A stretch of 64,000 bases of DNA from Sandaracinaceae bacterium (GCA_016712745.1 JADJQN010000015.1:434001-498000); one strand, 5' to 3'. Counted from the stretch's first letter, positions 26,757-35,496 are shown. Notes: generated by a model not told the origin, from the sequence alone. Numbers and translations are program-made.

Positions 26757-26950
26757 CGAGCAAACGGTCATCCAAGAAGTTGTTGGATGGGATGAGCACG
26801 GGGCTCATTCAAGGGAAGCTAGGTTCAAAGCCTACGCGGCCCCCGCCACTGTAACCGGGGACGACTTCGAATATCTCGCCACTGACTTCTGAGTCGGGAA
26901 GGCATTCGAGGAAGGATGATCCGGGAGCCAGGAGACCTGCCGTCTGCTCG
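26757..26950 (+). ncRNA. Cobalamin (B12) riboswitch aptamer
   Basis: All main landmarks of the AdoCbl-type aptamer are readable in order: GGGAAG near 26813, GCCACTGTAA at 26845-26854, CGCCACTGAC near 26877, GGGAAGG near 26896, and the B12 box GCCAGGAGACCTGCC at 26927-26941. The closing P1 stem can be built independently: CGAGCA-A-ACGG (26757-26767) pairs with CCGT-C-TGCTCG (26940-26950), ten pairs around one mismatch. TCATCC (26768-26773) pairs with GGATGA (26914-26919) as P2. The aptamer lies in the 396-base gap before two lipoprotein genes, and should repress them when cobalamin is plentiful. The short ORFs across it are chance. Confidence 0.93.
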
Positions 26951-26960
26951 ACGCTGCCGA

Positions 26961-27002
26961 CCTCACGGGGAGTGAGGGAGCGCCTTTCGCACGTTTCCTC
27001 AC
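26961..27002 (+). promoter_or_regulatory. Candidate riboswitch expression platform: alternative hairpins
   Basis: The sequence CCTCAC occurs twice, at 26961-26966 and 26997-27002. Between them lies GTGAGG (26972-26977), which can pair with either copy. The upstream pairing makes a compact 6-bp hairpin with a GGGGA loop. The downstream one extends to an 11-bp stem (26972-26982 with 26992-27002, two G-U pairs). The two are mutually exclusive, as expected of a switch. The longer stem is followed by a T-rich stretch (27008-27030) but not an immediate U-tract, so a terminator or translational mechanism are both possible. Confidence 0.5.
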
Positions 27003-27048
27003 GTCGGATTGCTCTCTTGTTTTCCCTTTGATCTCGGTCGCGGCATAC

Positions 27049-27066
27049 GAAAGCGGGGACGCTTTC
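27049..27066 (+). promoter_or_regulatory. GNRA-capped hairpin just upstream of the lipoprotein start
   Basis: GAAAGCG (27049-27055) and CGCTTTC (27060-27066) form a perfect 7-bp stem closed by a GGGA tetraloop, which fits the stable GNRA class. It ends five bases before the AAGAG ribosome-binding motif (27071-27075) of the gene starting at 27082. It may shape ribosome access or act as the last element of the riboswitch response. Confidence 0.4.
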
Positions 27067-27081
27067 AGAAAAGAGCCGACC

Positions 27082-28314
27082 ATGACGAGATTCGCAAACA
27101 CATTCATCACGATTACCATTTCGCTCGCGCTCGCCGCGTGCAGCGACGACCCGATTGATGCCAACACCGATGGTGGGGCGCTAGCCGATGGTGGCGCGAT
27201 TGACGCCGCCACCGTCGACAGCGGCGACGTCGATGCGGGCAGCGATGCGGGTCTCGATCCCTGCGCTGTCACAAGCCTGCTCGTGACAACGAGCAACTTT
27301 AGCGATGGCTTCTTAGGACGTGTATCTACCGCGACGAACTCGCTTGTCGGAGCGCCCACGGCGTCGAGCGATCAAGATTCGATTCCCATGCGCTCCGGTT
27401 GCACGACCTTTCTACTCGAGCACGGCGCGGGCAATGTGCGCGTTCAATCGGCGTCCGATCCGACTATGACGGCTCACACGATTGCACTGGCTGAGCCCAG
27501 CACCGCCTACGGAACGAATCCCCTCTCGATCGCCTCGGTTTCCGCAACGAAGGCCTACGTCACGCAATATGCGCTGAACACGGTCGCCATCATCAATCCC
27601 ACGATGGATGGCAACGGCGCTGTGACGGGGCAGATTGATCTCGCGGCCTTCCTTCAGGCGGGCGACGTCGACGGGCACGTCGACATGAGCTCGATCGCCG
27701 TGGTGGGCAGCAAAGCGTACGTGGCGCTGGGCAACTACTACTTTGGCGAGGGCGGGCGGGCGTTCGCGGGCCCAAGTGTGATCGCAGTTATCGACACCGC
27801 GACCGACATGCTTATTGATCAGGACACCGCCTCTGAAGGCGTGCAGGGCATCGCGCTCAACTTCCCCAATCCCGTCGACCTCGTTGTCGCGGGCACGAGC
27901 CTCTTCGTTCAAGCGCCCGGTCTCGACGAGATGCAAGATGGCGGCATCGAGGTGATCGACACCACGACGGGATCGCTTACGATCGTCGTATCCGAGGACA
28001 CGCTCGACTCGACGTTGAGCCTCAATCCCGGCGGAATGGCGTTTGCGAACGGCGGGCTCTTTGTCATCACGGACTGGGACTTCCTCGGCGGCGGCACAGT
28101 CCAGATCATCGAGACAGATGGCGCAGTCGGTGTGGAACTGACTGTCGCTGACGCGATGTCGGTGCGCGTATCTGGAAATGCGCTCTACGTTGCAGCTGGC
28201 ACGCCGGCTGCGTTGCGTGTTTTCAACACCGCGACGAATGCGGATGTCACGCCGGTCAGCGGCCCCATCATGGTGGGGAGCTTGGGCGTTTACGGAGTGG
28301 CGGAGGCTCCGTAG
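27082..28314 (+). CDS. YncE/BtuG-like beta-propeller lipoprotein under cobalamin riboswitch control
   Basis: A 410-aa predicted lipoprotein with lipobox LAAC (Cys20) and an Asp/Gly/Ala-rich linker (about 25-60) that would lift it off the membrane. The rest is a seven-bladed YncE-like propeller by pattern: SIASVSATKAYVTQYALNTVAIIN, SIAVVGSKAYVALGN, SVIAVIDTATD, GIEVIDTTTGS, GGMAFANGGLFVITDWD and VSGNALYVAAG. In Bacteroides, surface propellers of this general type (BtuG) capture cobalamin and hand it to BtuB. Here the riboswitch directly upstream suggests an analogous B12-binding role, which is inference. The stop (TAG) overlaps the next gene's GTG by one base. Confidence 0.82.
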   Translation: MTRFANTFITITISLALAACSDDPIDANTDGGALADGGAIDAATVDSGDVDAGSDAGLDPCAVTSLLVTTSNFSDGFLGRVSTATNSLVGAPTASSDQDSIPMRSGCTTFLLEHGAGNVRVQSASDPTMTAHTIALAEPSTAYGTNPLSIASVSATKAYVTQYALNTVAIINPTMDGNGAVTGQIDLAAFLQAGDVDGHVDMSSIAVVGSKAYVALGNYYFGEGGRAFAGPSVIAVIDTATDMLIDQDTASEGVQGIALNFPNPVDLVVAGTSLFVQAPGLDEMQDGGIEVIDTTTGSLTIVVSEDTLDSTLSLNPGGMAFANGGLFVITDWDFLGGGTVQIIETDGAVGVELTVADAMSVRVSGNALYVAAGTPAALRVFNTATNADVTPVSGPIMVGSLGVYGVAEAP

Positions 28315-28943
28315 TGCGCGCCATCACCTTGCTCGCTTCTATCGCACTCGTTGGGTGCCGTGCCGATGGGAGCGATCTTACGCCGGGATCGCCGTACGCG
28401 ATTGAAGTGCATCAGTTCACGCCGGGCACTGGCGCGGGCTTCGGGCAGGAGCATATGCCCGACATCGTGCTTGGCGCGCCGCGCGGTTTCGGCGCCTCCA
28501 TGGGAAGTACGGACGTGCTGAGCTTAGGCCTCGGGGGACGCATCGTCCTTGCTCTGGGTGCGCCGGTGACCGACGGCGAGGGCGACGATCTTATCGTTTT
28601 CGAGAATGCGTTCTACATCGGCGGCGTCATGGCCGCGCCTTTCATCGAACCCGGCATCGTCGGCGTCAGCAGCGACGGCGTGAATTTTACCGAATGGCCC
28701 TGCGATCCGAGCACGTCGCCGCATACGGGATGCGCGGGGGTCACTCCGGTCATAGCGAACGGCTCTGTCGACTTGAGCGATACGCAGGCGGCCGGCGGAG
28801 ATCGATTCGACCTTGCTGACCTCGGAATCGCAGAAGCGAACTACGTACGCATCCGCGACGCGAACGTCGTTACAGGCATGCGCGCCAATCCACCGACTGC
28901 GGGATTCGATCTAGACGCCATCGTGGCGTTGCATCATCGCTGA
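28314..28943 (+). CDS. Partner lipoprotein of the cobalamin-regulated pair (beta-rich surface protein)
   Basis: A 209-aa predicted lipoprotein starting at GTG 28314, which overlaps the stop of the propeller gene (TAGTG), so translation is coupled. Lipobox ALVGC gives Cys15. The mature part is one beta-sandwich-like domain with LSLGLGGRIVLALG, GEGDDLIVFENAF, EPGIVGVSSDGVNFTEWPCDP, GGDRFDLADLGI and YVRIRDAN. This pattern occurs in bacterial 'cell surface proteins', including some encoded near BtuG-like propellers in Bacteroidetes as far as I recall. A cobalamin-binding or receptor-docking role is a guess from the shared riboswitch. No other family is recognised. Confidence 0.78.
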   Translation: MRAITLLASIALVGCRADGSDLTPGSPYAIEVHQFTPGTGAGFGQEHMPDIVLGAPRGFGASMGSTDVLSLGLGGRIVLALGAPVTDGEGDDLIVFENAFYIGGVMAAPFIEPGIVGVSSDGVNFTEWPCDPSTSPHTGCAGVTPVIANGSVDLSDTQAAGGDRFDLADLGIAEANYVRIRDANVVTGMRANPPTAGFDLDAIVALHHR

Positions 28944-28970
28944 GGTCGCGTCACCGCGTTCGCTGGCAGG

Positions 28971-29216
28971 TTACGCGGCGTCGCAGAACAAAATCGCGCA
29001 GCCCTTCCAGGGCGATTCACTGATGCGCTGGCAGAGCTCGGCAAGGTTGTCGTCGGAGTCGACGACGGCGCCTTCGAGGGCGCAACCGGTATGCTCGTCG
29101 TAGCGGCACTGATCGAGGGCCACCCAGCGGCCCTTTAGGTCATCCCGGCAACACATCGCATGCCAGCTGAGCTTCTCGGTCTCGGTCTCGGTTTGAGTCT
29201 GGAACATCCATGCCAT
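28971..29216 (-). CDS. Small Cys-containing protein, hypothetical
   Basis: An 81-aa ORF with ATG 29216 and a GAGG motif eight bases upstream. The translation has protein-like composition, with five scattered cysteines besides a CC pair (AMCCRDDLKGRW, DQCRYDEHTGCALEG, ELCQR, GCAILFCDAA) and balanced charge. There is no signal peptide or membrane helix. I recognise no family. It converges on the 28314 gene, and the opposite strand shows no better alternative, but at this length a chance ORF cannot be ruled out. Confidence 0.5.
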   Translation of the reverse strand: MAWMFQTQTETETEKLSWHAMCCRDDLKGRWVALDQCRYDEHTGCALEGAVVDSDDNLAELCQRISESPWKGCAILFCDAA

Positions 29217-29565
29217 GGTTTGTGCCTCGAGTTGCGGCGTTGGTTACGCCCTGTGCCGCAGGGCGTCAAGCGATTCGATGTCCACGTACTAGGTATCTCG
29301 TATGTCGGAGATAAAGAGCAACTTTGAGGCCAAGCGCCTGACGCCAATTTGGGCTGTACGAATTGGAAGGGCTCACAGCGACTTTACTCAGTGGATCCCA
29401 AATGTTAGACGCATTGGGGGCGCCAGACTGCAGCCCGGCGTCTGGCGTCAGTTCTACCTAGCTCGCCGGCGACTTCTATCGCCACGGCCGTGTCGCCCGC
29501 CACCTGCTCCGGGTCGTTGGCAGGCCCACGTACGCGATCTCTCACACATCTCGGACGCCCTCCTG
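29217..29565. other. Intergenic region with two perfect hairpins, no gene seen
   Basis: Between the small ORF and the kinase I see no convincing gene. Two inverted repeats stand out. ACGCCCTG/CAGGGCGT (29246-29266) is an 8-bp stem with a 5-base loop upstream of the small ORF. CGCCAGAC/GTCTGGCG (29421-29447) is an 8-bp stem with an 11-base loop, about 120 bases past the kinase stop and possibly a transcription end signal. The base composition between 29280 and 29400 is more AT-rich than its surroundings. Confidence 0.4.
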
Positions 29566-31584
29566 TTACGGGCGCGCGCACCACTCGGGATCGAACTGGC
29601 CACGGGCTGCGTCTTCGGCGTTGACGCTGTGCAGACGGCGGTAGAGGGCTTGCGCCAACGGGCAACGGCCCTGCTGCAATAAGATGCCGATGGCGATGTT
29701 GCCCTTGCGCTCCAGGCCTTGCCGTACGCCTTCGAGCATGGGGTTGTGGCGGCCGACGGTGCGTTGAGCCGCATTGAGGGTCGTGACCGCGCCTTCGAGA
29801 TCGTTGCGCGAGAGTTGGCCGTTCAGCGTACCAATCAAGACGCGCGCCGCTTGCTCTTGCGCCGCTGAGGGTGCCGGCTCGGGCGGCCGCGGATTGCGCG
29901 GAGGAGTCGCAGGCGGATGTGCGGGCGGATTGACAGCCGGATTGGTGGGCGGACTAACTGGCGGATTGGCGGGCTGCGTCGCAGCATTCTCCACGGGCGG
30001 CACAACATGCTGCACTTGCGGCTTGTTCTCCTCGGTCGCGGGATCCACAGACGTGGGATTCGTGGTCGGACTCGTCGCCGTGCCGGTCGCTCCGCTCGTG
30101 CCGACCGGGGGAGTTGTCCCCGCTGTGCGACCGCTGTCTGCGTTGGCCGTCGTTGCATTCGCGGAGCCGCCAGAGTTCATCATCCAGTACGCACCGCCCA
30201 CACCACCACCGACGACGACGCAGAGCGCGACGACGCCGATTGCGATGAGCTTGCCGGCGCCGCGGTTTTTCTTTGCCGTCGATCCCGACGCTTCCATCGA
30301 GCCGGTGTAAGGATGATAAGCGCCGCCGCCTTGTTGGCCGGGAACGGGCGTTTGATATCCACCATAGGAAACAGGCGTAGGCGTGTGCTGCTGCTGGTAG
30401 GGAGTCGGTACGGAGGGGACGCTCTGTGCGTGGCCCTGCACGGGCCCAGTGATTTGCGGCGCCGCCATTGTCGGATCCGACGTGTAGGTAGAGGGCACCG
30501 GCGTCATGTGCTGGATCTGATTCGGCGTTCCAATCGGGGTGCGACCGGTGGGCGGACCTTGCGTGTTCGGCGAAGGCATCGGAGAGACGCCGGAGGTTGC
30601 CATCGTCCACGCCGCTTGCGCGTCCTGATGACCCGTAAACTCCTGCAAAAAGACGTGCACGGTTGCTTGACGCTGATCGCGATTCTTCGCGAGCGCGCGC
30701 ATGATCGCAGCTTTGCGCACAGCGGAGACTGTCGCCCCTGCCGGAGTGTTCTCAAGCGCCTCGGGCGCAGCGGTGAGGTGCTTGGTGGCCCATTCCCACG
30801 GCGTCTTCGCTTCGAACGGCAAGCGACCTGTGAGCATTTCGTAAACCATGATGCCGAGCGAGTAGATGTCCGAGCGTGCATCGAGCTCTTGTCCGCTGAA
30901 CTGCTCCGGGCTCATGTAAGGAGGCGTCCCCAGTACCATGCCTTGTTTGGTGAGCTTGCCCTTGGATGCGTCTTCCGCTTCGCTGCGCTTGGCGATTCCG
31001 AAATCGAGCACTTTGACGAAGTCGCTTTGACCGCCGCGGTTGGTGAGCAAGATATTCTCGGGCTTCAAGTCGCGGTGCACGATGCCGCGCACGTGCGCTT
31101 CGTGAAGAGAGCCGCAAATCTGAATCAGGAGCTTATCGGCGCGCGTCGCTTCAATAGGGCCGCGCTGCAGAAGCGACGCGAGAGATTCGCCTTCGATGAA
31201 CTCCATGACGATGAAGAGCGTTTTGTCTTCGAGCTCGCCGAAGTCGTAGAACTGAATCGTGTTGGGGTGTGAGAGCTCAATGACGGTTTCGCTCTCGCGA
31301 TTAAACCGAGCAACGAGTTGGGGATCGCCGCTCAACTCAGGATGCAACGTCTTGATGGCGACCTTGCGCGTCGCCGCACCCATCTTCTGCTCAGCGAGAT
31401 AGACGCGCCCCATGCCGCCTTCACCCAGCATCTTTACGATGCGGTAGCGGCCGAGCATGACCTTGCCGATCATCTTGTCGGTCTCGCCGGCGTCTTGCTG
31501 GACTTCGACCATAGCGCCGCAGTTCAGGCAGAACTTCGCGCCTTCTTGCAGGGGAGCCGAACAGCGGTGGCAGTTACCGGACAT
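29566..31584 (-). CDS. Ser/Thr protein kinase with N-terminal zinc ribbon and Pro-rich C-terminal region
   Basis: A 672-aa membrane-anchored Hanks-type kinase. ATG 31584 (MSGNCHRC) is used; an in-frame TTG ten codons upstream has no better ribosome-binding site. Residues 5-24 form a CxxC...CxxC zinc ribbon. The kinase domain (about 45-310) has GEGGMGRVY, VAIK, HRDLKPEN, DFGIAK and GTPPYMSPEQ, so it should be active. A Pro/Thr/Gln-rich linker, one membrane helix (about 455-475), a long Thr/Pro/Asn-rich extracytoplasmic stretch and a Cys-containing helical end (GRCPLAQALYRRL) follow. The substrate is unknown. It is divergent from the hydrolase at 31765. Confidence 0.9.
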   Translation of the reverse strand: MSGNCHRCSAPLQEGAKFCLNCGAMVEVQQDAGETDKMIGKVMLGRYRIVKMLGEGGMGRVYLAEQKMGAATRKVAIKTLHPELSGDPQLVARFNRESETVIELSHPNTIQFYDFGELEDKTLFIVMEFIEGESLASLLQRGPIEATRADKLLIQICGSLHEAHVRGIVHRDLKPENILLTNRGGQSDFVKVLDFGIAKRSEAEDASKGKLTKQGMVLGTPPYMSPEQFSGQELDARSDIYSLGIMVYEMLTGRLPFEAKTPWEWATKHLTAAPEALENTPAGATVSAVRKAAIMRALAKNRDQRQATVHVFLQEFTGHQDAQAAWTMATSGVSPMPSPNTQGPPTGRTPIGTPNQIQHMTPVPSTYTSDPTMAAPQITGPVQGHAQSVPSVPTPYQQQHTPTPVSYGGYQTPVPGQQGGGAYHPYTGSMEASGSTAKKNRGAGKLIAIGVVALCVVVGGGVGGAYWMMNSGGSANATTANADSGRTAGTTPPVGTSGATGTATSPTTNPTSVDPATEENKPQVQHVVPPVENAATQPANPPVSPPTNPAVNPPAHPPATPPRNPRPPEPAPSAAQEQAARVLIGTLNGQLSRNDLEGAVTTLNAAQRTVGRHNPMLEGVRQGLERKGNIAIGILLQQGRCPLAQALYRRLHSVNAEDAARGQFDPEWCARP

Positions 31585-31764
31585 GGGTGGGGTCTTGGTG
31601 ACTTGGACGCTCAAGAGCGCGAAAAAGTCTGAGGCGGAGTGTACTCAGCTAGGTGAGGGTGAAGCAACCCAACGGCCGGGAATCACGTGTGCCGGCGCGA
31701 TCATGGAAATGCCCGCCCGAAGGCGGAATTGCTTGAGGGATTCGAGGTGTGAAACCATGCGCGC

Positions 31765-33861
31765 ATGCGTACCGGACCTTCGATTGGGATTCTCTTCGTT
31801 TTCTTGGCTATGGGATGTGGGCGCGATGGCTACAGCCCAGCCACCGCGGTGAGACCCGTGTTCACTCTGGAGGCGTTGCCGATGGATTTCGGGGCGATCC
31901 CATGGCCCGACGATTTGTACTTGGATGACGACGGTCACATTTCGGTAAGGTCGTTGCCCGGCGCTGAGAGCGGCGCCGATCCCGACTACCTCGCCGCGGA
32001 AGTAGCGAGCCTCAGAGAGCTCGACGGCTTTGGCTTGGTGTCCCCTGTCTTCTTCACGTTTGACGGCGCCGTCGATCCGGAATCGCTGACCGCGACCTCC
32101 GTGCGCCTGATCGACATCGATGCGGCGTCGCCCAGCGCGTTTGACGATGTGCCGGTCGAGCTGCACTACGAAGCTGCGTTAAAGCAGCTTTCGGTGCGTC
32201 CGTCGAACGGGCACCCGCTGCGTCCCGGTGGTCGTTACGCTGCGGTCCTGACCTCAGGCATTCGCGATGAAAGCGGAACCGCGTTGCAAGCTTCAGCTGA
32301 GTTTGCAGCGTTGCGTGATGCGACGAGCGCGCCGGCTGACGCACGCGCAGCAGCAGCATTCGCACAGTACGATGGAGCGCTCACACAGCTTTCGTCCCAT
32401 GGTGTCGTGCGCAGCGACGTGATCGCGCTCGCGGTCTTTCGCACGCAGACGGTGCTTGCCGACCTCGCTGATGCGCGGGAAGTCGTGCGCGGCGGCGCGG
32501 GACCGGTGGCATCCGTCACGGATGTCGTCGCCGGCGCGACGGAGCTGCAAGAGCGCCTGGGCACGCAGGCCGTTGCGTCGGTTGGATTTGATTCCGAAGG
32601 ACATGTTCCGTACTCGAATGTTGGCTACATGATTCACGGAACGCTGCCGTCGCCGGGATTTGCGATGGCAGAGCCCCTCGTGCACGGACAGTGGACGCGC
32701 GATACGTCCGGCGACCTTGTGGTGAAGCGTACGGAAACCGTGCCCTTTACGTTGTGGTTGCCCATCGCTGCTGACTACGCGGACATGCGCGTTATTCTGT
32801 TTCAACACGGGCTTGGCGCGCAGCGTGGGGCAGCTCTTGGAATCGTCGATCAAGCGATGCAAGAAGGCTGGGCCGTCATCGCTATTGATGCGCCTTTCCA
32901 CGGGCTTCGCTCGCAAGGCGCAATGCCGGACTATCGCAATGGCTTTACCGACGCGGCCACGCCTGACGGTTTCGGCGACACCGAAGGTCAGAATATCGTC
33001 GTCGACTTTGCGGGCATTGGCGATGAAGCGGGTGACCTCGTTCCGTTCCATCCGTTCTACTTGCGCGACACGCTCCGTCAGGCCGTTGTGGATCTGATGA
33101 CCACGACACGCGCCATCGACGACGGTGATTGGGCTGCGGTACGTTCAGCGGACGCGGGCCTTTCGACTTTGACGTTCGCCGACGAGCCGCTGGCATTCAT
33201 CGGCATTTCGCTCGGCGGAATCATCGGCGAAGAATTCGTGGCCAATGAGCCGTCCATTGGAGCGGCGCTCTTCAGCGTGAGCGGTGGCGATATCACGCAC
33301 ATCGTTTCCGAGAGCGCCGGTTACAATTCCTTCTTCGGGATCTTGCTGCCACGCATCGGCGTGTTGCCCGTCGACTATGTGAACTACCACACACGCTTCC
33401 GCCCTGAGATTGCCATTTGGCAGACTCTGCTCGACGGCGGCGACGCGATGTCGTGCATGCACACGCTTCGCGCGCGCGACATTCCGATCTTGATGCACAT
33501 GGCGCTCGACGACGAGTCTGTGCCGAATCGTTCGACTGAATCCGCAGCGCGGGCGCTCGGCGCCGTGATGACGGGAAGTGCGCCGCGCTACGCCGACGTC
33601 GCGACAGGCAGCTTGCCGCTCACCGACAATGTGATGGCTGGCACGATGAACGTGACGCGCGCGTTGGTCGTGTTTGCGCCCGCGACCCATACCTTCCTCT
33701 ACACCCAGCAGTCGACCCACGACTACGCGCACCCGGTCACCCAGCCGTTCATGGCCATTTCGCCGGTTGCAGTCACCAATCCGGTCGAGGCGGCTCAGGC
33801 CCAAACCTTCCATTTCTTCGACACATGGCGCGATTCGGGCCGTGCCGAAGTGGCTCCCTAA
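31765..33861 (+). CDS. Lipoprotein alpha/beta hydrolase (lipase/esterase-like)
   Basis: A 698-aa predicted lipoprotein with lipobox LAMGC (Cys18). The N-terminal part (about 30-200) is beta-rich with an Ig-like pattern (FALEALPMDF-like opening, VSPVFFTFDGAVDPES, HPLRPGGRYAAVL), as in bacterial lipases with an N-terminal Big-type domain. The hydrolase domain follows: VILFQHGLGAQ (oxyanion region), VIAIDAPFHG, the nucleophile elbow GISLGG, and late FAPATHTFL with a likely catalytic His. Exported and lipid-anchored. The substrate is not deducible; lipids or esters are usual for relatives. Confidence 0.82.
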   Translation: MRTGPSIGILFVFLAMGCGRDGYSPATAVRPVFTLEALPMDFGAIPWPDDLYLDDDGHISVRSLPGAESGADPDYLAAEVASLRELDGFGLVSPVFFTFDGAVDPESLTATSVRLIDIDAASPSAFDDVPVELHYEAALKQLSVRPSNGHPLRPGGRYAAVLTSGIRDESGTALQASAEFAALRDATSAPADARAAAAFAQYDGALTQLSSHGVVRSDVIALAVFRTQTVLADLADAREVVRGGAGPVASVTDVVAGATELQERLGTQAVASVGFDSEGHVPYSNVGYMIHGTLPSPGFAMAEPLVHGQWTRDTSGDLVVKRTETVPFTLWLPIAADYADMRVILFQHGLGAQRGAALGIVDQAMQEGWAVIAIDAPFHGLRSQGAMPDYRNGFTDAATPDGFGDTEGQNIVVDFAGIGDEAGDLVPFHPFYLRDTLRQAVVDLMTTTRAIDDGDWAAVRSADAGLSTLTFADEPLAFIGISLGGIIGEEFVANEPSIGAALFSVSGGDITHIVSESAGYNSFFGILLPRIGVLPVDYVNYHTRFRPEIAIWQTLLDGGDAMSCMHTLRARDIPILMHMALDDESVPNRSTESAARALGAVMTGSAPRYADVATGSLPLTDNVMAGTMNVTRALVVFAPATHTFLYTQQSTHDYAHPVTQPFMAISPVAVTNPVEAAQAQTFHFFDTWRDSGRAEVAP

Positions 33862-33864
33862 TAG

Positions 33865-33882
33865 TCCGCTTGCTTGAGCGGA
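33865..33882. other. Short inverted repeat after the hydrolase gene
   Basis: TCCGCT (33865-33870) and AGCGGA (33877-33882) form a 6-bp stem with a 6-base loop three bases beyond the hydrolase stop. No T-run follows, so it is only a possible weak terminator. Confidence 0.25.
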
Positions 33883-33921
33883 TGGGGTTAGTCATGGTGC
33901 GGGCCTCTTTCAGGAGCACGG

Positions 33922-35496
33922 ATGGATATCGAGACCAGCAAGAGCGAAGTCGGGCAGGGCAGCGCAGCCGAAGGTGCGAACGCAGGGCACGGAGTGGCGG
34001 ACGTACCGCAGCTTGGTTTGTGGGCCGCGATTGGATCGCTCAGCTATGTGTTCTGGGTTGTCGGCGGCATGGAGATGGTCGAGCGCCTCGCATACTACGG
34101 CGTCAAAGCAGTCGCGACTCTCTACGCAAAAGATCCCGTGAGCGCTGGCGGCTTGGGCGTCACGATGACGGAGTTTGGAACCATCCTCACGGTGTGGGCT
34201 CTCACGCAGTCGCTCGTCCCGGCGTTTACTGGCGGTTTGTCCGATCGGTACGGGTACAAAGAGACCATCGCCGTTTCCACAGTCGTAAAGATCATGGGCT
34301 ACCTCGTGATGGCCTTCTTTCACAGCTACGGCGGATTTTTCGCGGGCGCGATTTTGCTCGCCACTGGTACGGCGATCTTCAAACCCGGTATTCAGGGCAC
34401 GCTCGTCAACTCGACATCGCGCGAGAACTCGTCGATGGCGTGGGGCATCTTCTATCAGACGGTTAATATCGGCGGCTTCATCGGGCCGCTGCTCGCGGGC
34501 TATCTGCGCAAACTTGCATGGTCCCAAGTCTTCTACGCGTGCGCGGCCATCATTTGCATCAACTTCCTCTTGCTCCTTCTCTACAAAGAGCCGGGCAAGG
34601 CGGAGCGCCTCGAGCGTGCGCGCCAGGAGAAGGCCGGCACGCTTGCACGCAAGAGCCTCTTCACGGAATCCATGCGCGAGCTGAAGAAGCCGCACGTCTG
34701 GATTTACCTGCTCATCTTCAGTGGCTTTTGGTTCATGTTTAACGCTCTATTCGACGTGCTTCCCGCGCATTTGGACGATTGGGTCGACTCGAGCGATGTC
34801 GTGGGTTCGCTCTTTGGCAGCGAGGGCCCGAAGAGCGGTTTTGTTCGCTTCTTCGTCGTTATGGACCCAACCAACACGCACATACAGCCGGAAGGCATGC
34901 TGAACCTGAACGCCGGTCTCATCATGACTACCTGCTTTTTGTTCGCGTGGCTCAGCGGACGCATGAAAGCCATCACGAGCATGGTTGTGGGAACTTTGTT
35001 CGCGAGCGCGAGTCTAATTCTCACCGGCTACTCCATGCTCGGTTGGATGTCCTTCATTGCGATTGCGATCTTCAGCATTGGTGAAATGCTCTCAAGCCCT
35101 AAGTTCAGCGAATACATCGGCAACTTTGCGCCGTCCGACAAGAAGGCGATGTACCTCGGCTTCTCGCAAATCCCGCTGGCAGTCGGCTGGACTCTCGAAG
35201 GTCAGTTCGGGACGCGGCTCTACGACCACTTCGCATCGAAGGACATCTTCTCGCGCGAGCTTTTGGTTCAGCGCGGAATGCCGCAAACCGAAGTTGATGC
35301 CATTGCCAACGGCGAGGCATTCCAACGTCTCGTTGCTTACACGCACGAAACTCCGCAGCACCTGACGCAGCTTCTGCACAGCACGCACAACGTTGGAGCC
35401 GTGTGGTTGATCATGGCCACTGTCGGCGTGTTCTCGGCGGCGGGCATGTATTGGTACGGCAAGGTCGTGCACAAGCTCGCGAGCCGTTCTGCGTAG
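33922..35496 (+). CDS. POT/PTR2-like MFS peptide transporter
   Basis: A 524-aa integral membrane protein. The first helix carries GGMEMVERLAYYGVKA, matching the ExxER-(F/L)-(S/A)-YYG motif of proton-coupled oligopeptide transporters. The loop GGLSDRYGYKETI is MFS motif A, and GTAIFKPGIQGTLVN matches the conserved POT segment. A hydrophilic central section (about 235-330) with a periplasmic-looking insertion (DVLPAHLDDWVDSSD) is longer than in minimal MFS proteins. Likely imports di- or tripeptides with protons; another substrate cannot be excluded. Confidence 0.85.
   Translation: MDIETSKSEVGQGSAAEGANAGHGVADVPQLGLWAAIGSLSYVFWVVGGMEMVERLAYYGVKAVATLYAKDPVSAGGLGVTMTEFGTILTVWALTQSLVPAFTGGLSDRYGYKETIAVSTVVKIMGYLVMAFFHSYGGFFAGAILLATGTAIFKPGIQGTLVNSTSRENSSMAWGIFYQTVNIGGFIGPLLAGYLRKLAWSQVFYACAAIICINFLLLLLYKEPGKAERLERARQEKAGTLARKSLFTESMRELKKPHVWIYLLIFSGFWFMFNALFDVLPAHLDDWVDSSDVVGSLFGSEGPKSGFVRFFVVMDPTNTHIQPEGMLNLNAGLIMTTCFLFAWLSGRMKAITSMVVGTLFASASLILTGYSMLGWMSFIAIAIFSIGEMLSSPKFSEYIGNFAPSDKKAMYLGFSQIPLAVGWTLEGQFGTRLYDHFASKDIFSRELLVQRGMPQTEVDAIANGEAFQRLVAYTHETPQHLTQLLHSTHNVGAVWLIMATVGVFSAAGMYWYGKVVHKLASRSA

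Noticed and set aside
26557..26854. Short ORFs across the DHH gene end and the riboswitch
   Set aside because: They overlap a structured RNA element and a good gene; no protein-like features.
29302..29682. Plus-strand ORF of 126 aa in the kinase 3' region
   Set aside because: Overlaps the kinase gene end and has Arg/Pro-rich low-quality sequence; no ribosome-binding site.
29917..31272. Plus-strand ORF of 451 aa opposite the first kinase
   Set aside because: The minus strand has all kinase motifs; this ORF is an Arg-rich shadow.
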